From the NCBI GenBank assembly GCA_023413275.1, contig JAEZPX010000178.1:1-6663 (forward strand): DNA of 6,663 nt, written 5' to 3'. The stretch comes from Bacillota bacterium. GTDB taxonomy: Bacteria > Bacillota > Clostridia > Lachnospirales > Anaerotignaceae. The translations under genes and the position numbers were made by a program. Shown in pieces: positions 1 to 6,003 of this stretch. The notes under the pieces were generated by a model that saw only the letters and a program-made list of their open reading frames with translations, did not search any database and was not told the DNA's origin. Numbering within the stretch: position 1 is the stretch's first letter; each line of letters begins with the position of its first letter.

Positions 1-78
1 CCTTGTTCCATATGAAAACCTGCTTTCCGCATACCCCTATGGAATTAAAAATATTAACTTCCAGCGGAGTCATTTTTG

Positions 79-122
79 TTTTCTATATGATACCACGATT
101 AGAAACAGTTTCATATAGAAAA
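79..122. repeat. Perfect 12-bp inverted repeat with 20-nt spacer
   Basis: TTTTCTATATGA at 79-90 is exactly reverse-complementary to TCATATAGAAAA at 111-122, with 20 nt between. An inner small dyad, GAAAC-A-GTTTC, lies at 102-112. No T-tract follows the stem on + and none is suitably placed on -, so it does not fit an intrinsic terminator. It sits just upstream of the -10-like element of the small gene and covers the place where a -35 would be. A two-site operator is the simplest reading, and an RNA hairpin or element end is possible. Confidence 0.6.
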
Positions 123-135
123 ATAAAAACTCATG

Positions 136-144
136 TGGTAAAAT
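136..144 (+). promoter_or_regulatory. Possible extended -10 promoter of the small zinc-ribbon gene
   Basis: TGGTAAAAT at 136-144 matches an extended -10 (TGn followed by TAAAAT, five of six consensus positions). No good -35 is seen 16-18 nt upstream, where the inverted repeat ends instead. That combination suggests use of the extended -10 or control by a factor bound at the repeat. A transcript starting near 151 would give a leader of about 40 nt before the ATG at 190. Confidence 0.35.
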
Positions 145-189
145 GCAATTGTAGCTCGAAATAAGGCGAATCAATTGGGGGGCGGAATG

Positions 190-420
190 ATGAAAGAATA
201 CGATATCAAGGCGCAGGAAAGTCAAGTGCTTACAAAAGTTATTTGTAATTGCTGTGGCAAGGAGATACCCCAGATCAGAGAGGGGATATGGGAGGAATAT
301 TTCCATGCTGAGAAATCATGGGGTTATCTCTCGCAACAAGATGGAAGACAAGATTCTTTTGACTTATGCCAAGATTGCTATGAAAAAATAATTAAAGGTT
401 TTCAAATGAAAGCATTCTAA
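190..420 (+). CDS. Small Cys4 zinc-ribbon-like protein, function unknown
   Basis: This encodes a soluble acidic protein of 76 residues (77 if the adjacent ATG at 187 is used). The run GGGGGG at 177-182 is the SD; it lies 7 nt from the ATG at 190 and 4 nt from the one at 187, so 190 is slightly preferred. A TTG at 175 is in frame but is not a credible start because it lies at the SD. Counting from 190, the protein has Cys-x2-Cys pairs at about 19/22 and 60/63, separated by an aromatic-rich middle (WEEYFH, KSWGYLS). Two such knuckles would be expected to bind one zinc ion, as in zinc-ribbon or rubredoxin-like folds. There is no signal peptide or membrane segment. I recall similar small proteins in Clostridia only as hypothetical. 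It is monocistronic: hairpins follow at once, and the next gene is convergent. A role as nucleic-acid binder or adaptor is possible but unproven. Confidence 0.7.
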   Translation: MKEYDIKAQESQVLTKVICNCCGKEIPQIREGIWEEYFHAEKSWGYLSQQDGRQDSFDLCQDCYEKIIKGFQMKAF

Positions 421-438
421 ACAGGGAGAAATCCCTGT
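421..438 (+). other. GAAA-tetraloop hairpin directly after the small gene's stop codon
   Basis: ACAGGGA (421-427), GAAA loop (428-431) and TCCCTGT (432-438) form a perfect 7-bp stem capped by a GNRA tetraloop, beginning on the base after the stop codon. No T-tract follows, so it is not itself an intrinsic terminator. It may protect the 3' end of the message or assist the terminator 10-20 nt downstream. Confidence 0.55.
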
Positions 439-447
439 ACATATTCT

Positions 448-474
448 AACCCCTTGCCCCGTATGGGGTTTTTT
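448..474 (+). terminator. Intrinsic terminator of the small gene
   Basis: CCCC (457-460), GTAT loop and GGGG (465-468) are followed by TTTTTT (469-474). An alternative longer pairing joins AACCCC (448-453) to GGGGTT (465-470). A GC stem followed by a T-run on + is the expected shape, and it lies 30-50 nt after the stop codon. Confidence 0.75.
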
Positions 475-554
475 ATTGGAGATTTGAATGCAGAAAAAGT
501 GTGATATTGCTTTACATGGGAATGGCTTTTTCTAAATCTAATAAACACATAAAG

Positions 555-591
555 AAAAAGGCTTGAAGTTTTTGCACTCCAAAGCCTTTTT
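555..591. terminator. Bidirectional terminator between the small gene and kdpE
   Basis: AAAAAGGCTT (555-564) pairs with AAGCCTTTTT (582-591) around a 17-nt loop. The A-tract on the left and T-tract on the right make it work from either direction. It lies 44 nt beyond the kdpE stop on the minus strand, and it backs up the small gene's own terminator on +. The remaining bases between 475 and 634 contain no supported gene. Confidence 0.8.
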
Positions 592-634
592 TGGATTTTT
601 TATAAAAGATAAAACATTTTGCTAAGATGCTGAT

Positions 635-1330
635 TTATTCCTCAGCCATGCGATATCCAATACCAACCTCGGTAAAAATATATTCAGGGGCAGCAGGGTT
701 TTTCTCAAGTTTTCTTCGAATGTTAGCCATATTTACTCTTAAAATCTGATTATCCTTAACGGCATATGGCCCCCAAAGTTCGGTAATAATTGCATCATAA
801 GTCAATACACGACCAGCACTTTTTGCCAGTAAAGAAACGATTTTATACTCAATTTGTGTCAAATGAACTTCGTTCCCATCAACAATAACCAACCTTTTTT
901 GAAAATCAATTTTTAATCTTTTCACAGAGAAAAGATGTTCTGACGTACCTGAGTGGTTGCTGGTGTTGTGGCGGATGGCGGTGCGAATGCGTGCTAAGAG
1001 CTCTGAGGTGCCAAAAGGCTTTACAATATAATCATCTGCGCCAATATCCAAAGCTTCAACCTTATCCCCTTCATCACTACGGGCAGAAACAACAATCACA
1101 GGGGTGGAGCTCCACGTTCTAAGCTCTTTTAAAATGGTGATACCATCAATATCAGGCAGGCCTAAATCTAATATGATTAAATCTGGACAGTGGGATGGTA
1201 TCATGGATAAGGCTTCCTTCCCTTTTTTCGCACAGATCACACTGTAATTATTGGATTTAAGTGTCATTTCCATAAAATTGCTGATTGGTTCTTCATCCTC
1301 AACAATTAATATTTTCGATTTCACTGTCAT
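635..1330 (-). CDS. kdpE: KdpE-like OmpR/PhoB-family response regulator
   Basis: This 231-residue DNA-binding response regulator is the partner of the adjacent sensor kinase. The receiver domain spans about residues 5-118, with acid pocket E11-D12, phospho-acceptor D55 (LIILDLGLPD), the switch serine S82 and K104 in the VKPF motif. An OmpR-type winged-helix domain follows (about 130-229), with the recognition-helix region LRVNMANIRRKLE and the C-terminal wing GIGYRM. The length agrees with KdpE. The start was set at the ATG at 1330: the residues are colinear with KdpE from there, and AAAGGA (1346-1341) lies 10 nt upstream. The open frame continues further upstream but overlaps the kinase gene. 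The kinase stop codon and this ATG are separated by one base (TGA-T-ATG), so translation is probably coupled. In the Kdp system KdpE activates the kdpFABC potassium-pump operon; no pump gene is in this window, so the target here is unknown. Confidence 0.9.
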   Translation of the reverse strand: MTVKSKILIVEDEEPISNFMEMTLKSNNYSVICAKKGKEALSMIPSHCPDLIILDLGLPDIDGITILKELRTWSSTPVIVVSARSDEGDKVEALDIGADDYIVKPFGTSELLARIRTAIRHNTSNHSGTSEHLFSVKRLKIDFQKRLVIVDGNEVHLTQIEYKIVSLLAKSAGRVLTYDAIITELWGPYAVKDNQILRVNMANIRRKLEKNPAAPEYIFTEVGIGYRMAEE

Positions 1331-1331
1331 A

Positions 1332-2882
1332 TCATGATTCTCCTTTCGTGGGCAATGCGAATGTAAAAACAGCCCCTCCACAAGGTTGGTTTTCTGCAAA
1401 TATTCTGCCGTTGTGGGCAAGAATAATGGTCTTGCAAAGGGAGAGGCCGATTCCCAATCCTCGATTGGAATCTACGGAGGCGTTGCCGTTATCTCCTTCA
1501 AAAATTGTGGATATTCTTGTGGGGTCAATGCCTTTTCCATAATCTGTAACGGTAAAAATAATTTCATTACTTTCTTTAAAAACCTTCAGAGCAATAGGTA
1601 GGACAGTTTGGGAATGTCGTATTGCATTTTCCAATAAATTAATCAAAACCTGCTCTATTAGAGTGGCATCCATAGGTAGAATCAGCATTTCGTCAGGGAC
1701 TGAAACGAATATGGAGGCGTCTGGAAATCTTTTTTTAACTCTGGCAATGGCTTCAGAAACGATTTCTTCTACCACTTCATCCTGTTTTTTTACTTTGGCT
1801 CCGTCACTACTGATTTTTGTAATGGACAGCAAATTTTCAACCATATGAATCAGCCATTGAGCATCGTGATGAATATCGTGAAGTAACCGATCAAAGGTTT
1901 CTCCTGTTACCTTGTCCTTATTTTCCAGTAAAGTAGAGCTGGCACCAATGATGCAAGTAAGAGGCGTACGTAAATCGTGTGATACGGCTCTTAAAAGATT
2001 ACTTCTCATTTTTTCCTTTTCTTTTTCCAATAGGATTTTCTGTGCTTTTTCTTCTATGGCTTGCCTTTCGATGGCTAGAATGGTTTGGAAAACCATAATG
2101 CTTGAAAATTTATAGACATCTATCAACATATTGCCGGGATTTTCAAAAAGTAGGCCCACTACACCATAAACTCTATCATCTACGGAAATGGGGATATAGG
2201 TTCCTTTACAGTTATGGGCTTCTGATTCAAGGGTGACGCCGGAAATTTTATTTGTTGTGTAAGCAATTGTTGCGACTTGCAATTCCAAAGGGCTGTTTAA
2301 TATGAGCTCATCTTGATTTTGTATGGTTTTTATTAGTTTAATATCTGGTGCTTTGGGATCTCCAAAATAACCGATTACACTACATTGATTTGACTGAGAA
2401 AAAAAATCTACAGTAATCTCAATTATTTTATGCAGTGTATTGGCAGAAAGCAGTGCATTGCTCATTTTTGTCAGATTCTCAGAGCGATTTTCTCGCATTG
2501 CAGATAGCACAGCGGCTTTTTTTACTCTTGTGGTCAAAGCACTGACTAAAACTGACATCAGTAAGAGTAAGGCAAAAGTGATGGGGTACCCTGACATGGA
2601 AAAATTTAATGCAAAGAAAGGATAGGTAAAGAAAAAATTAACCGCAATAACTCCACCAATCGAGGCCAACAAACCCCAGATATAACCGCTGGTAATTACA
2701 GAGGTTATGGCAACGCCAAACATATAGACTCCAAAAATATTATCACTAATGACATTCATTTCCACAACACATAATGCAAAAGAAGTTGCGATCAAAAAGA
2801 CCAATATTGTTTTAAATAAATCAAACAAAATGATATCGGGGGAAAGTTTAATATTCTTTAATTGATGTAAATAATCTCTCAT
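1332..2882 (-). CDS. kdpD: KdpD-like sensor histidine kinase lacking the N-terminal KdpD/Usp domains
   Basis: This 516-residue membrane histidine kinase begins where the second half of classical KdpD (about 890 residues) begins. Four hydrophobic segments near residues 20-40, 46-64, 65-86 and 98-117 match the DUF4118 four-helix domain. A basic stretch follows (R119, K121, K122, R130, R133), as after TM4 of KdpD. A GAF-like region spans about 140-265 and a charged coiled-coil linker about 268-298. HisKA has the phospho-accepting H302 in SHDLRTPLT. The ATPase domain shows the N-box (N415, N419), G1 (D447-x-G-x-G) and G2 (G475-x-G-x-G), so the enzyme should be active. The N-terminal KdpD and Usp domains, which carry nucleotide-binding and sensing functions, are absent. 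The ATG at 2882 has a modest SD, GAGG (2892-2889). The promoter region has a perfect -10 but no clear -35. The gene is co-transcribed with kdpE. Potassium or turgor sensing is likely by family but not certain. Confidence 0.88.
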   Translation of the reverse strand: MRDYLHQLKNIKLSPDIILFDLFKTILVFLIATSFALCVVEMNVISDNIFGVYMFGVAITSVITSGYIWGLLASIGGVIAVNFFFTYPFFALNFSMSGYPITFALLLLMSVLVSALTTRVKKAAVLSAMRENRSENLTKMSNALLSANTLHKIIEITVDFFSQSNQCSVIGYFGDPKAPDIKLIKTIQNQDELILNSPLELQVATIAYTTNKISGVTLESEAHNCKGTYIPISVDDRVYGVVGLLFENPGNMLIDVYKFSSIMVFQTILAIERQAIEEKAQKILLEKEKEKMRSNLLRAVSHDLRTPLTCIIGASSTLLENKDKVTGETFDRLLHDIHHDAQWLIHMVENLLSITKISSDGAKVKKQDEVVEEIVSEAIARVKKRFPDASIFVSVPDEMLILPMDATLIEQVLINLLENAIRHSQTVLPIALKVFKESNEIIFTVTDYGKGIDPTRISTIFEGDNGNASVDSNRGLGIGLSLCKTIILAHNGRIFAENQPCGGAVFTFALPTKGES

Positions 2883-2914
2883 AGTAAACCTCGCTAAAAA
2901 TGAATAACAATTAT

Positions 2915-2943
2915 ATTATACACTGCTTTTTGAATAAGAGGAA
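2915..2943 (-). promoter_or_regulatory. Likely promoter of the kdpD-kdpE operon
   Basis: On the minus strand a perfect TATAAT occupies 2920-2915. The corresponding -35 position (2943-2938, TTCCTC) matches consensus poorly and overlaps the dyad at 2933-2965. A strong -10 with a weak -35 is typical of activator-dependent promoters, so autoregulation by KdpE is a reasonable guess. The leader would be about 25 nt. Confidence 0.5.
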
Positions 2944-2965
2944 ATGTTTTTTCACATTTCTTATT
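2933..2965. promoter_or_regulatory. Dyad between the divergent kdpD and lysA promoters
   Basis: GAAATGT (2941-2947) and ACATTTC (2954-2960) form a perfect 7-bp inverted repeat with a 6-nt loop. AATAA (2933-2937) and TTATT (2961-2965) extend it after a 3-nt bulge on the left. It overlaps the -35 position for kdpD and ends 7 nt before the lysA -35, so a protein bound here could affect both. No T-run suited to termination follows it. Confidence 0.45.
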
Positions 2966-2972
2966 GGTGTCA

Positions 2973-3001
2973 TTGCAAAGCTTAAGATTGTTTGTTATAA
3001 T
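2973..3001 (+). promoter_or_regulatory. Promoter of lysA
   Basis: TTGCAA (2973-2978), a 17-nt spacer and TATAAT (2996-3001) preceded by TG at 2993-2994 make a strong housekeeping-type promoter with an extended -10. Transcription should begin near 3008, giving a leader of about 30 nt. That is too short for a lysine riboswitch. Confidence 0.75.
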
Positions 3002-3038
3002 TGAAAGCAAATTTTATCATAAAAGGAGCATTATACAA

Positions 3039-4289
3039 ATGAAGAATCCATTTGTTACTTTAGAACAGGCAAAAAAAATTATTGAACAATATCCTACGCC
3101 TTTCCATCTTTATGATGAAAAAGGAATTCGTGAAAATGCCCGCATGGTAAACCGTGCGTTTTCTTGGAATAAAGGCTTTCGAGAATATTTTGCAGTAAAG
3201 GCAACCCCCACTCCTGGAATATTGCAAATTTTAAAAGAAGAAGGCTGTGGTGTGGATTGTTCCTCATTCACAGAGCTTATGATTGCAGAAGCTTTAGAAT
3301 TTTCCGGAGACGGAATTATGTTTTCTTCTAATATGACTCCAGCTGAAGATTTTGTTTTGGCCGATAAGTTAGGTGCTATTATCAACTTCGATGACTTCAC
3401 GCATATTGCTTTTTTTGAGAAGCTGGCGAAAATCCCTGAAACTGTTTGTTGCAGATTCAATCCCGGTGGTCTTTTTCAGGTTTCCAATGATATTATGGAC
3501 AACCCCGGAGATGCAAAATATGGAATGACCAAGGAGCAGATTAAGGAAGCTTTTCGTATTTTGAAGGAAAAGGGTGCAAAACATTTTGGTATTCACTCAT
3601 TTTTGGCTAGCAGTACAAGCTCTAACACTTATTATCCCATGTTAGCTAAGATTTTATTTGAGTTAGCAGTAGAACTGAAAAAAGAATTGGATGTTCATAT
3701 TGCGTTCATCAATCTTTCCGGCGGTGTTGGGATACCTTATCATGCTGAAGATACTTCATGTGATATTATGGCAATTGGTGAGGGCGTGAAGCAAGTATAC
3801 GAAGAGGTATTACAACCTGAGGGAATGGACGATGTGGCTATTTTTACAGAAATGGGACGGTTTATGTTGGCGCCTTACGGAAGCCTTTTGGCAACTGCCA
3901 TTCATGAGAAGCATATTTACAAAGAATATATTGGTCTGGATGCTTGTGCCGCAAATCTGATGCGCCCTGCTATGTATGGAGCTTATCACCATATTACCAT
4001 ATTGGGAAAAGAAGATAAAGCTTGTGACCATATTTATGATGTTGTAGGTGGTCTTTGCGAAAACAATGATAAATTTGCAATTGACCGCATGCTACCTGAA
4101 ATAGAGATTGGAGACATCATTTATATTCATGATACCGGTGCCCATGGTCATGCGATGGGATACAATTACAATGGGAAATTACGTTCTGCTGAACTTCTAT
4201 TGAAGGAAAACGGTGAAATTGCTTTACTGCGTCGTGCAGAGACGCCGGAGGATTATTTTGCCACCTTTGATTTTACTAAGCTATTTTAA
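3039..4289 (+). CDS. lysA: Diaminopimelate decarboxylase, variant subfamily
   Basis: A fold-type III PLP enzyme of 416 residues, predicted to convert meso-2,6-diaminopimelate to L-lysine and CO2, the last step of lysine biosynthesis. The start ATG at 3039 is set by AAAAGGAG (3021-3028), 10 nt upstream; an open extension further 5' runs through the promoter. The PLP-binding lysine is K54 in YFAVKATP. The C-terminal domain has the Cys-Glu-x-x-Asp signature C340-E341-N-N-D344, which LysA uses for the substrate across the dimer interface, plus LMRPAMY (307-313) and YNYN (375-378). Several motifs depart from textbook LysA: EPGR is EMGR (271-274), HIGS is FLAS (188-191), the glycine motif reads NLSGG (225-229) and GAYG is GAHG (367-370). 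I recall this variant as common among Lachnospiraceae proteins labelled LysA. Another substrate of the alanine-racemase-fold decarboxylases cannot be excluded. It is monocistronic, divergent from kdpD and followed by two terminators. Confidence 0.82.
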   Translation: MKNPFVTLEQAKKIIEQYPTPFHLYDEKGIRENARMVNRAFSWNKGFREYFAVKATPTPGILQILKEEGCGVDCSSFTELMIAEALEFSGDGIMFSSNMTPAEDFVLADKLGAIINFDDFTHIAFFEKLAKIPETVCCRFNPGGLFQVSNDIMDNPGDAKYGMTKEQIKEAFRILKEKGAKHFGIHSFLASSTSSNTYYPMLAKILFELAVELKKELDVHIAFINLSGGVGIPYHAEDTSCDIMAIGEGVKQVYEEVLQPEGMDDVAIFTEMGRFMLAPYGSLLATAIHEKHIYKEYIGLDACAANLMRPAMYGAYHHITILGKEDKACDHIYDVVGGLCENNDKFAIDRMLPEIEIGDIIYIHDTGAHGHAMGYNYNGKLRSAELLLKENGEIALLRRAETPEDYFATFDFTKLF

Positions 4290-4358
4290 ATAATTGAGAA
4301 ATAAGTTTTTTCGCTATTTTTCAAACAGAGTAAGACTTGGTTCTCAAGGTTAAAAATG

Positions 4359-4414
4359 AAAAAGCCCATTTCCTTTAAATGAAAAATATTCAGATATAGG
4401 AATATGGGCTTTTT
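4359..4414. terminator. Long-stem terminator after lysA
   Basis: AAAAAGCCCAT (4359-4369) pairs perfectly with ATGGGCTTTTT (4404-4414). TTCCT (4370-4374) with AGGAA (4398-4402) extends the stem past a one-base bulge, leaving a 23-nt loop. The T-tract serves lysA on +, and the A-tract on the left lets it work on - as well. It begins 70 nt after the lysA stop. Confidence 0.8.
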
Positions 4415-4425
4415 GATTGCTTGAA

Positions 4426-4457
4426 ATAAAAATAACGGCGATTGCCGTTATTTTTAT
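4426..4457. terminator. Compact bidirectional terminator between convergent lysA and dsdA
   Basis: A perfect 14-bp stem runs from 4426-4439 to 4444-4457, with core AACGGC-GATT-GCCGTT and A/T tracts on both outer sides. It lies only 10 nt past the dsdA stop codon on the minus strand, so it is the natural dsdA terminator and a second barrier to lysA read-through. Confidence 0.88.
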
Positions 4458-4467
4458 ACAAATGAAT

Positions 4468-5805
4468 TTATTTATTCAGATGCGTATGCATATATTCGTC
4501 TCTAATATCTTGTGGAACCAAACTTCCCCCTGTAGCCCAAGGAACATGAATTGCATTTGCCATTTTAGGAAGCAAGCCCATTTTTTCCACGTATTCCTTT
4601 GTTGCAGGCTCTTTCATTAGCTGAATGGGGCCCCAGAAGGAAGCACAAGCAGATGGTTCCAAAAAGATATTCTCGGTGTTCACAATATCTCTCATTAAAT
4701 CATAAATATGATAATCTTCAAGGGTGAAGATGCCTGATAATAGGTGGGTCATAATGCCGCCTACAAAACCGGAAGCCCGTCCCACTGCAAGACCATCTGC
4801 ATGAGTTTGACCTGTCAAGCCAAAATCTTGAACGCTTACTTTATTTTGTAAGCCTGATGCCATACCTACCAACATGCATGGTGCCTGGGTTGGTTCTTCG
4901 AAAAAGACGTGAACGTTATCGCCGAAAATTTGTTTTAAACCAAAAGTAACGCCTCCCGGTGCACCGCCAACACCACAGGGGATGTAAACGAAAAGAGGAT
5001 GTTCCTCGTCAATGATGATGCCTTGTGCATCAAACTGAGCTTTGATGCGTTTTGCCGCAACAGCATAGCCAAGAAAAAGAGTTACAGAGTTTTCATCGTC
5101 TACAAAGTAGCTTGTGGGGTCTGCATCAGAGTTTTTACGACCAACTTCAACGGCTTTACTGTAATCATCATCATATTCAATGACTTCAGCACCACGTTTG
5201 CGAAGCAAATCTTTTTTCCATTGCTTTGCATCAGCAGACATATGAACAATAACATGGAATCCAAGAACGGCACTCATGATACCGATACTCATACCTAAGT
5301 TGCCTGTGGAACCAACTTGAATTTTGAATTGGCTAAAAAATGTTTTAAATACATCAGAAGCAAATATGCTATAGTCATCCTCTTCTTTTAGCATACCATG
5401 TTCCAGAGCCAAATCTTCTGCATGCTTCAATACCTCATAAATACCGCCTCTTGCCTTTACAGAACCGGAAATGGCCAGATGACTGTCTTGCTTCAGGAAA
5501 AGCCTGCCCGGTATTGTTGTGCTATATTCCATTTCTAATTGAGCTTTCATTTTTTCAATTTCTGTCAGGGGAGACTCAATCAATCCCTTTTCCCTTTCTG
5601 TTTCAGGGAATGCTTTCAAAATAAAGGGAGCAAACCGAGCCAAACGTGCCTCTGCATCATCAATATCTTTTAAGGAAATATCAATTTTAGATAAGGCGCC
5701 TTGTGCAGATTCCAAATTTTCATTTACCCAAACTACTTCTTTGCCATCGCTCACTTTTTTTAAAAGGTCTTTGCAATGAATTTGATTCCAAAGTTCTTGA
5801 TTCAT
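4468..5805 (-). CDS. dsdA: D-serine ammonia-lyase (D-serine dehydratase)
   Basis: A cytosolic fold-type II PLP enzyme of 445 residues (E. coli DsdA has 442) that deaminates D-serine, and less efficiently D-threonine, to pyruvate (or 2-oxobutyrate) and ammonia. It lets the cell use D-serine as a carbon and nitrogen source and detoxifies it. The PLP Schiff-base lysine is K117 in SGSVKARGG, the phosphate-binding loop is GSTGNLG (165-171), PCGVGGAPGG lies at 276-285 and the C-terminal WATGG motif at 423-427. All four match DsdA closely and separate it from threonine dehydratases. The ATG at 5805 is preferred because GGAGGG (5819-5814) lies 8 nt upstream; the ATG two codons earlier is only 2 nt from that SD. 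The usual enterobacterial partners dsdX (permease) and dsdC (LysR regulator) are not seen. Instead an FNT channel gene is divergent from it, with a shared repeat in both promoters. Confidence 0.95.
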   Translation of the reverse strand: MNQELWNQIHCKDLLKKVSDGKEVVWVNENLESAQGALSKIDISLKDIDDAEARLARFAPFILKAFPETEREKGLIESPLTEIEKMKAQLEMEYSTTIPGRLFLKQDSHLAISGSVKARGGIYEVLKHAEDLALEHGMLKEEDDYSIFASDVFKTFFSQFKIQVGSTGNLGMSIGIMSAVLGFHVIVHMSADAKQWKKDLLRKRGAEVIEYDDDYSKAVEVGRKNSDADPTSYFVDDENSVTLFLGYAVAAKRIKAQFDAQGIIIDEEHPLFVYIPCGVGGAPGGVTFGLKQIFGDNVHVFFEEPTQAPCMLVGMASGLQNKVSVQDFGLTGQTHADGLAVGRASGFVGGIMTHLLSGIFTLEDYHIYDLMRDIVNTENIFLEPSACASFWGPIQLMKEPATKEYVEKMGLLPKMANAIHVPWATGGSLVPQDIRDEYMHTHLNK

Positions 5806-5860
5806 AAACATTTCCCTCCGTGATATTGAGTATACTGGTGTTTTCCATTTTTCTCTAGTA

Positions 5861-5889
5861 ATCGTATCATATTGTATGGTAATGTGCAA
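5861..5889 (-). promoter_or_regulatory. Likely promoter of dsdA
   Basis: On the minus strand TTGCAC (5889-5884), a 17-nt spacer and TACGAT (5866-5861) fit a sigma-A promoter, each box with four matches to consensus. The leader would be about 50 nt. The spacer contains CATATTGT (5868-5875 on +), the same 8-mer that occurs twice in the facing FNT promoter. Confidence 0.5.
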
Positions 5890-5941
5890 GAGAAACCCTT
5901 CATGCCATATATAGGCTCTTTTTCATTTTTTACGCTATATA

Positions 5942-5971
5942 TTGACATATTGTTTCGTTATCGTGTATGCT
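5942..5971 (+). promoter_or_regulatory. Promoter of the FNT channel gene
   Basis: A perfect -35 TTGACA (5942-5947), an 18-nt spacer and TATGCT (5966-5971, four of six). Transcription should start near 5978, giving a leader of about 26 nt before the GTG start at 6004. Confidence 0.7.
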
Positions 5972-5985
5972 AAAACATATTGTTT
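5945..5985 (+). promoter_or_regulatory. Direct repeat ACATATTGTTT flanking the FNT -10; candidate operator
   Basis: ACATATTGTTT occurs exactly at 5945-5955 and 5975-5985, 30 bp apart (about three helical turns, so on the same DNA face). The first copy overlaps the -35 and the second covers the predicted start of transcription, positions suited to repression. Its core CATATTGT recurs at 5868-5875 inside the dsdA promoter. The binding protein is unknown, and no regulator gene for it is in the window. Confidence 0.45.
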
Positions 5986-6003
5986 TCTAGGAGGAAATTG
6001 AGC

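Larger units (their letters stand above)
1..174. other. Leader region left of the small zinc-ribbon gene; possible tail of an off-window gene
   Basis: No convincing complete gene lies here. The reading frame beginning at base 2 stays open from the window edge to a TAG at 116-118 (38 codons), so it could be the C-terminus of a gene starting outside the window. A second frame (ATG at 12, TAA at 162-164, about 50 codons) is also open, so neither can be preferred. Neither has an SD in view or a recognisable motif. The stretch also holds a perfect 12-bp inverted repeat (79-122) and an extended -10-like element (136-144), so at least its right half looks regulatory. Confidence 0.35.

Noticed and set aside
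2..118. Open frame from the window edge to a TAG, possible tail of an off-window protein
   Set aside because: Only 38 codons, no recognisable motif, another frame (12-164) equally open, and it overlaps the perfect inverted repeat; recorded in the leader entry but not called as a gene.
70..306. Minus-strand ORF of 78 codons overlapping the zinc-ribbon gene
   Set aside because: It is opposite a better-supported gene with SD and paired cysteines, runs through the inverted repeat, and has no SD of its own that I can see.
488..535. 15-codon ORF with GGAG (478-481) 6 nt upstream of its ATG
   Set aside because: It lies just after a terminator with no promoter in view, and so short an ORF with an SD-like tetramer is expected by chance.
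2883..3038. Lysine (L-box) riboswitch upstream of lysA
   Set aside because: The lysA promoter at 2973-3001 leaves a leader of about 30 nt, far less than the roughly 170 nt an L-box needs, with no terminator hairpin before the gene.
4294..4347. 7-bp inverted repeat TTGAGAA / TTCTCAA after the lysA stop
   Set aside because: The arms are 40 nt apart in AT-rich DNA with no T-tract; two clear terminators follow, so there is no need to invoke it.
4999..5298. 99-codon + strand ORF inside dsdA
   Set aside because: It is antisense to a strongly conserved part of DsdA and has no independent motif or promoter; a shadow frame.
5907..5942. ATATATAG / CTATATAT inverted pair with a 20-nt spacer between the dsdA and FNT promoters
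   Set aside because: Low-complexity TA runs of 8 bp are common in DNA of this composition; the likeness in spacing to the 79-122 repeat is probably chance, since the arms are oriented the other way.
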